Shown here in pieces: positions 61,331-64,000 of a stretch of 64,000 nucleotides of DNA. The notes under the pieces are model-generated. The model made no database searches and was not told where the DNA came from. It saw only the letters and a list, made by a program, of their open reading frames with translations. A program made the position numbers and the translations under genes. The stretch's first letter is position 1. Each line of letters opens with the position of its first letter. The stretch is from Nitrospirales bacterium (GTDB lineage Bacteria; Nitrospirota; Nitrospiria; Nitrospirales; UBA8639): NCBI GenBank assembly GCA_031315915.1, contig JALDRK010000013.1, positions 1 through 64,000 on the forward strand, in the 5' to 3' direction.

Positions 61331-61717
61331 CTACCACGCTGTGCGGACGGCATACTGTGTGATGAGTGGATCGGGAGTCAGAATAGTGAGTTCATGTTGA
61401 ATGGATTGGCAAATGAGCATGCGGTCAAAGGGGTCTTTATGCAGAGTAGGGAGTTTGGGTAGGTGTCCGGTTGCAGATTCTTCCAGAGGTAAGGTGCCGA
61501 TTCCGTGTCGCTCCCGTTGTTGAGGAATGAATTGATCCACAGGTAGCGGTAATTCAATCCTCCCAAGCGAGTACTTCACTAGAATTTCCCACACCGAAAT
61601 CGCACTCAGAAAGATTTCATTCGAGGGATCTGAGAATATTTCCCGACTTGTTGGGGATAGGGCTTTATCGTCTGAAATAATCCACAAAAATGTGCAGGTA
61701 TCCAGCAGGACCTTCAC
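61331..61717 (-). CDS. vapC: PIN-domain toxin VapC
   Basis: A 128-residue PIN protein. Acidic residues: Asp6 (LLDTCTFLW), Glu44 (VWEILVKY), Asp95/Asp98 (HKDPFDRMLI) and Asp116. It starts with GTG at 61717, overlapping the antitoxin TGA (GTGA), so translation is coupled. The HKDPFDRMLICQS block is typical of a VapC subgroup. Probably cleaves tRNA; target unknown. It differs from the toxin at 3956. Confidence 0.88.
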   Translation of the reverse strand: MKVLLDTCTFLWIISDDKALSPTSREIFSDPSNEIFLSAISVWEILVKYSLGRIELPLPVDQFIPQQRERHGIGTLPLEESATGHLPKLPTLHKDPFDRMLICQSIQHELTILTPDPLITQYAVRTAW

Positions 61718-61959
61718 TTTAATTGTCCGGAAAACGCAGTGAGCAGTTCATCAGGGAGGGGTTCAAGAAAGCTATCGGGAATAGTGAATTGACCTTTGGC
61801 TAAGCCAATGGGTCGTTTTTTTGAAGGATGAGTAGGTATCCCTCGGATTTCCGCTACCGGTTCATTGTGTTTGCACAGAAGAATGGTTTCTCCTTTTTTC
61901 AGTTTGTCCAAATAGCGGGATAAGTGGGTTTTAGCTTCATGAATGTTAAGTTTAATCAT
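61714..61959 (-). CDS. Phd/YefM-type antitoxin
   Basis: An 81-residue protein starting MIKLNIHEAKTHLSRYLDKLKKGETILLCKHNEPVAEI (abridged), the typical Phd/YefM N-terminal domain. The tail (PIGLAKGQFTIPDSF) is the usual antitoxin C-terminus for this VapC group. It overlaps the toxin start by 4 bases. It should repress its own promoter upstream of 61959. Confidence 0.88.
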   Translation of the reverse strand: MIKLNIHEAKTHLSRYLDKLKKGETILLCKHNEPVAEIRGIPTHPSKKRPIGLAKGQFTIPDSFLEPLPDELLTAFSGQLK

Positions 61960-62129
61960 TGATTTAAATTTAGCCCATTATTTAAACTAAGTCAACTGGG
62001 GCATAATTTGATTTAATGATCCCGGCATGATTTGTCCCCTACAGGTCGTCGGATTTCATAGAGCGAATCTCTAGGATTACGACTATCTTATTCAGCGTTG
62101 CCATTCCAACAAGTCATGGGGTCCTAATC

Positions 62130-62158
62130 TTGACAGAATTTTTATAAGATCCTAAAGT
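62130..62158 (+). promoter_or_regulatory. Promoter of the YefM/RelE-type TA operon
   Basis: TTGACA at 62130-62135 is a perfect -35 box; TAAAGT at 62153-62158 is a 4/6 -10 box, with a 17-base spacer. Transcription would start near 62165, directly at the putative operator 62166-62181. Confidence 0.6.
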
Positions 62159-62165
62159 TTTGATT

Positions 62166-62181
62166 GACCAGAATTTTGGTC
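62166..62181 (+). promoter_or_regulatory. Putative operator of the TA operon
   Basis: GACCA-GAATTT-TGGTC is a perfect 5-bp inverted repeat around a 6-base AT core, at the expected transcription start. TA antitoxins of this family bind such palindromes to repress the operon, so this is the likely site. Not tested. Confidence 0.5.
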
Positions 62182-62200
62182 TAACGAATCAGGAGGTGCC

Positions 62201-62494
62201 ATGGCGAAAACATTACCCATTTCTGAAGTAAAGGCCAGGCTTCCCGAACTTGTGACGGGTATTGATGAGCGTGAAGAAGAAGTGGTGGTGACTCGAAACG
62301 GCAAACCTGCCGCGGTCCTGATCAATTATGCCGAATACGAACGTGTAAAAGAGACCATTGATGTTTTGAGCGATTCGGATTTAATGCGACAGATTCGCCA
62401 AAGCCTGGCCTTTTATGATGCCGGTCAAAAAGGATCTTCTTTTGATGAGGTGTTTGGTGAGCCGCTTATTCCGCGAAAGAAACGTCGCCGGTAA
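62201..62494 (+). CDS. Phd/YefM-type antitoxin
   Basis: A 97-residue antitoxin: ISEVKARLPELVTGIDEREEEVVVTRNGKPAAVLINYAEYERV (abridged), the standard Phd/YefM DNA-binding domain, and a helical C-terminal tail (LMRQIRQSLAFYDAG). AGGAGG is 5 bases before the ATG. It is followed 5 bases later by the RelE-type toxin. A promoter and operator are seen just upstream. Confidence 0.9.
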   Translation: MAKTLPISEVKARLPELVTGIDEREEEVVVTRNGKPAAVLINYAEYERVKETIDVLSDSDLMRQIRQSLAFYDAGQKGSSFDEVFGEPLIPRKKRRR

Positions 62495-62499
62495 GGTCG

Positions 62500-62790
62500 A
62501 TGTTTCAGCCTGATATTCCTCCTCACGTTTCAGAGACTCTCCGACATTTTCCTCCTGATCTCAAATGTAGCATCAAGGCAGCAGTTCGGGCCTTATGCGT
62601 GAATCCGAATGAGGGTTCTCCACTTGTCAAAGAATTAAAGGGTTTGTGGAAATACCGTGTGAGGCGATTTCGTATTGTTTATGCCGTTGATCGCAGGAGG
62701 AAAATTATCCGTATTATGGCGGTAGGCCACCGGCGGAGTGTGTATGAAGATGTGACGGAACTTATGAAGGAGAAGAAACCTTCAGAGTAG
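62500..62790 (+). CDS. RelE/ParE-family toxin
   Basis: A 96-residue protein with the RelE fold: VKELKGLWKYRVRRFRIVYAVDRRRKIIRIMAVGHRRSVYED (abridged). The Arg-rich strands and the C-terminal H-RR-YED are characteristic. RelE toxins cut mRNA in the ribosomal A site, ParE inhibits gyrase; the RVRRFRIVY strand favours RelE. It is co-transcribed with the antitoxin at 62201. Confidence 0.9.
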   Translation: MFQPDIPPHVSETLRHFPPDLKCSIKAAVRALCVNPNEGSPLVKELKGLWKYRVRRFRIVYAVDRRRKIIRIMAVGHRRSVYEDVTELMKEKKPSE

Positions 62791-62816
62791 AGGGAGGGAT
62801 CGGAGCCGTTCTATAT

Positions 62817-63737
62817 TTAAAATGGGACTTCGCCGGCGCGGAGTTTCACGAGGGCGTCTTTGACGAATTCCGCGTCCTTGCTGCCGGGCTCCATGTTTTG
62901 GCTAGCCAATGTCCAGGCGGCGTCGGTTTCCTGTTTCCGATCCAGGTACCATAAGGCCAACCCTCGATACCAGTTAATCGCAGGCTGATTGGGCAGGTCT
63001 TGCAGAACAATATCAAAATGGTCCAGGGCTTTTTTGAAGAGTTCGGGATCGTCAAATTTACGGGTTTCGATCATGATGACCCCCAGGTTGTAGTGGGCTT
63101 CATGCTGCTTGGGGTCCAACTCCAGAACTTTTTCCCAGGCCTTCCGGGCTTCCGGTAGCCGGTCCAGGGCCTGGTAGGAACGGCCAGCCATAATCTGCCC
63201 CTGCAGGTCGTCCGGGTTTTCCTTCAGTCGTGCTTCCAATCTGGCAACCATTTCCAAGGGATTAGGCCCTCCGCCCATCCGTTCCTGGGCCTCCAGAATT
63301 TTTTGACCCTGCTGGAATTGCAACACCCCGTAAATGCCCATTGAAGCCAAAAACACCACCAATCCGGAAGCCACTGCCCGGAGCCATCCCCCACGATGAG
63401 CGGTCACCCGTGCTTCTTCCGTTAGTGACCCTTCTCCCTTTTTGAGTTCTTCCAACCGGTCCAGTACATGGAGGAGACGCCGTTCATCCGTGGCTTTGAG
63501 CCGTTCATAATCAGCCTGTTCCATGCGTCCCTGGGTGACTTCCATTTCCAGTTCGTGCAGGGACCGGCCCAGGGTTTCACGCTCGACTTGTAAGTCCGCT
63601 TGTTCCTGTGCGCGGTCATCATCGTGGCCGAAGGAAATAGGCGAGGAATCCTTCCGCCAGAACGGCAGGGTCAGGGCAAACAACACGATGCCGAGAATGA
63701 TCAGGAACGGGATGAGAAAGGAGAGAATCGGGGACAT
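62817..63737 (-). CDS. ccmI: Cytochrome c maturation factor CcmI-like TPR protein
   Basis: A 306-residue protein with two N-terminal TM segments (FLIPFLIILGIVLFALTLPF and about residues 118-138) bracketing a coiled coil (about residues 45-100) and then TPR repeats (EARKAWEKVLELDPKQHEAHYNLGVIMIETRKF abridged). This is the CcmI/CycH plan, which holds apocytochrome c for haem ligation. It follows ccmH by 15 bases. Confidence 0.88.
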   Translation of the reverse strand: MSPILSFLIPFLIILGIVLFALTLPFWRKDSSPISFGHDDDRAQEQADLQVERETLGRSLHELEMEVTQGRMEQADYERLKATDERRLLHVLDRLEELKKGEGSLTEEARVTAHRGGWLRAVASGLVVFLASMGIYGVLQFQQGQKILEAQERMGGGPNPLEMVARLEARLKENPDDLQGQIMAGRSYQALDRLPEARKAWEKVLELDPKQHEAHYNLGVIMIETRKFDDPELFKKALDHFDIVLQDLPNQPAINWYRGLALWYLDRKQETDAAWTLASQNMEPGSKDAEFVKDALVKLRAGEVPF

Positions 63738-63752
63738 AGGAAAGGAGGGACG

Positions 63753-64000
63753 TTACGATTCCAGTTCCCGTTCGAGGCGTTTGCGGGCCTGTTCGTCCAA
63801 AGGAGGTGCGGGCTGGCTCGGTGACGCAGGGGTGTCTTTTACCCAATTTTTAACTTCTTTATACAGAAAAAATCCTCCCACGAGGAGCAGTACGAAGGGG
63901 GCCACCCAAATCAACCAATTGACCCCGTGTTTGGGAGGTTCCATCAGAATGTAATCGCCGTATCGGCTCAAAAAGTAGGCGCGAATTTCAGGCTCGGTGT
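63753..64000 (-). CDS. ccmH: Cytochrome c maturation protein CcmH (partial)
   Basis: The frame is open to the right edge; the visible part reads from TEPEIRAYFLSRYGDYILMEPP, then a TM helix (WLIWVAPFVLLLVGGFFLY), then a short charged tail. YGDYILMEPP and the following TM helix are the C-terminal half of CcmH/CycL. The N-terminal signal and the CxxC redox motif lie beyond the window. It works with CcmI to reduce and present apocytochrome c. Confidence 0.9.
   Translation of the reverse strand, partial: TEPEIRAYFLSRYGDYILMEPPKHGVNWLIWVAPFVLLLVGGFFLYKEVKNWVKDTPASPSQPAPPLDEQARKRLERELES

Noticed and set aside
1-64000. CRISPR arrays, tRNA and rRNA genes
   Set aside because: No regularly spaced repeats, cloverleaf-like blocks with the TTCGA loop or rRNA-like stretches were seen on reading; a dedicated search was not possible.

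Overview
The window looks like a chromosomal segment of a Gram-negative bacterium of the phylum Nitrospirota, probably Nitrospira-like. This is an inference from gene content. An actinobacterial-type 20S proteasome locus (ARC/Mpa ATPase, Dop, PrcB, PrcA, PafA) sits beside outer-membrane genes (TolC-type channel, beta-barrel protein, lipoproteins), a MacAB-type pump, ftsEX-envC-ctpA and cytochrome c maturation genes. No rRNA, tRNA or CRISPR array was seen.

Left accessory region (1-6.5 kb): a VOC gene with one internal stop, a Doc toxin-antitoxin (TA) pair, a diverged remnant of a uvrA 3' end, a beta-barrel protein, a lipoprotein, a VapBC-like pair, and a small relic integron. The integron has the 3' stub of an integron integrase followed by three cassettes in the same orientation: one without an ORF (4869-5142), one carrying a MazEF-type pair (5143-5901), and one carrying a GNAT acetyltransferase whose attC is cut short (from 5902). 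The cassette boundaries are supported because the first bases of each cassette are the reverse complement of that cassette's own attC R'' core (8/8, 8/8 and 7/8).

Core region (6.5-50.3 kb), mostly on the minus strand: uvrA, crcB, ppgK and a deaminase; a TraB/GumN protein, an RNase Z-like hydrolase and a CPBP-like membrane protein; a tolC-macA-macB-type efflux operon; a LOG-family hydrolase; the proteasome/pupylation operon with a clear sigma70-like promoter but no Pup gene inside it; thiS-thiG-thiE; ftsE-ftsX-envC-ctpA; and ffh-rpsP-rimM-trmD-rplS-rnhB-yraN. Then come a DUF748 protein, a DUF1295 protein, two related small lipoproteins (the second frameshifted), an AmpG-like transporter, YqgE, a YggX-like protein and an Ppx/GppA phosphatase. 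The proteasome locus would tag (PafA), untag (Dop), unfold (ARC) and degrade (PrcAB) proteins. FtsEX plus an EnvC with a degenerate LytM site would control cell-wall hydrolysis.

Right accessory region (50.4-62.8 kb): a nucleotidyltransferase pair, a PqqD-like/methyltransferase fusion, an exported methyltransferase, a CopD-like protein and a large AT-rich lipoprotein. From 56.4 to 61.3 kb every recognisable gene is broken by frameshifts: flavodoxin, NAD(P)-binding protein, IS630 transposase scrap, metallo-beta-lactamase-fold hydrolase, alpha/beta hydrolase and its divergent AraC regulator. Two more TA pairs follow, then ccmI and the start-truncated ccmH at the right edge. Six TA or TA-like modules in total lie in the two accessory flanks.
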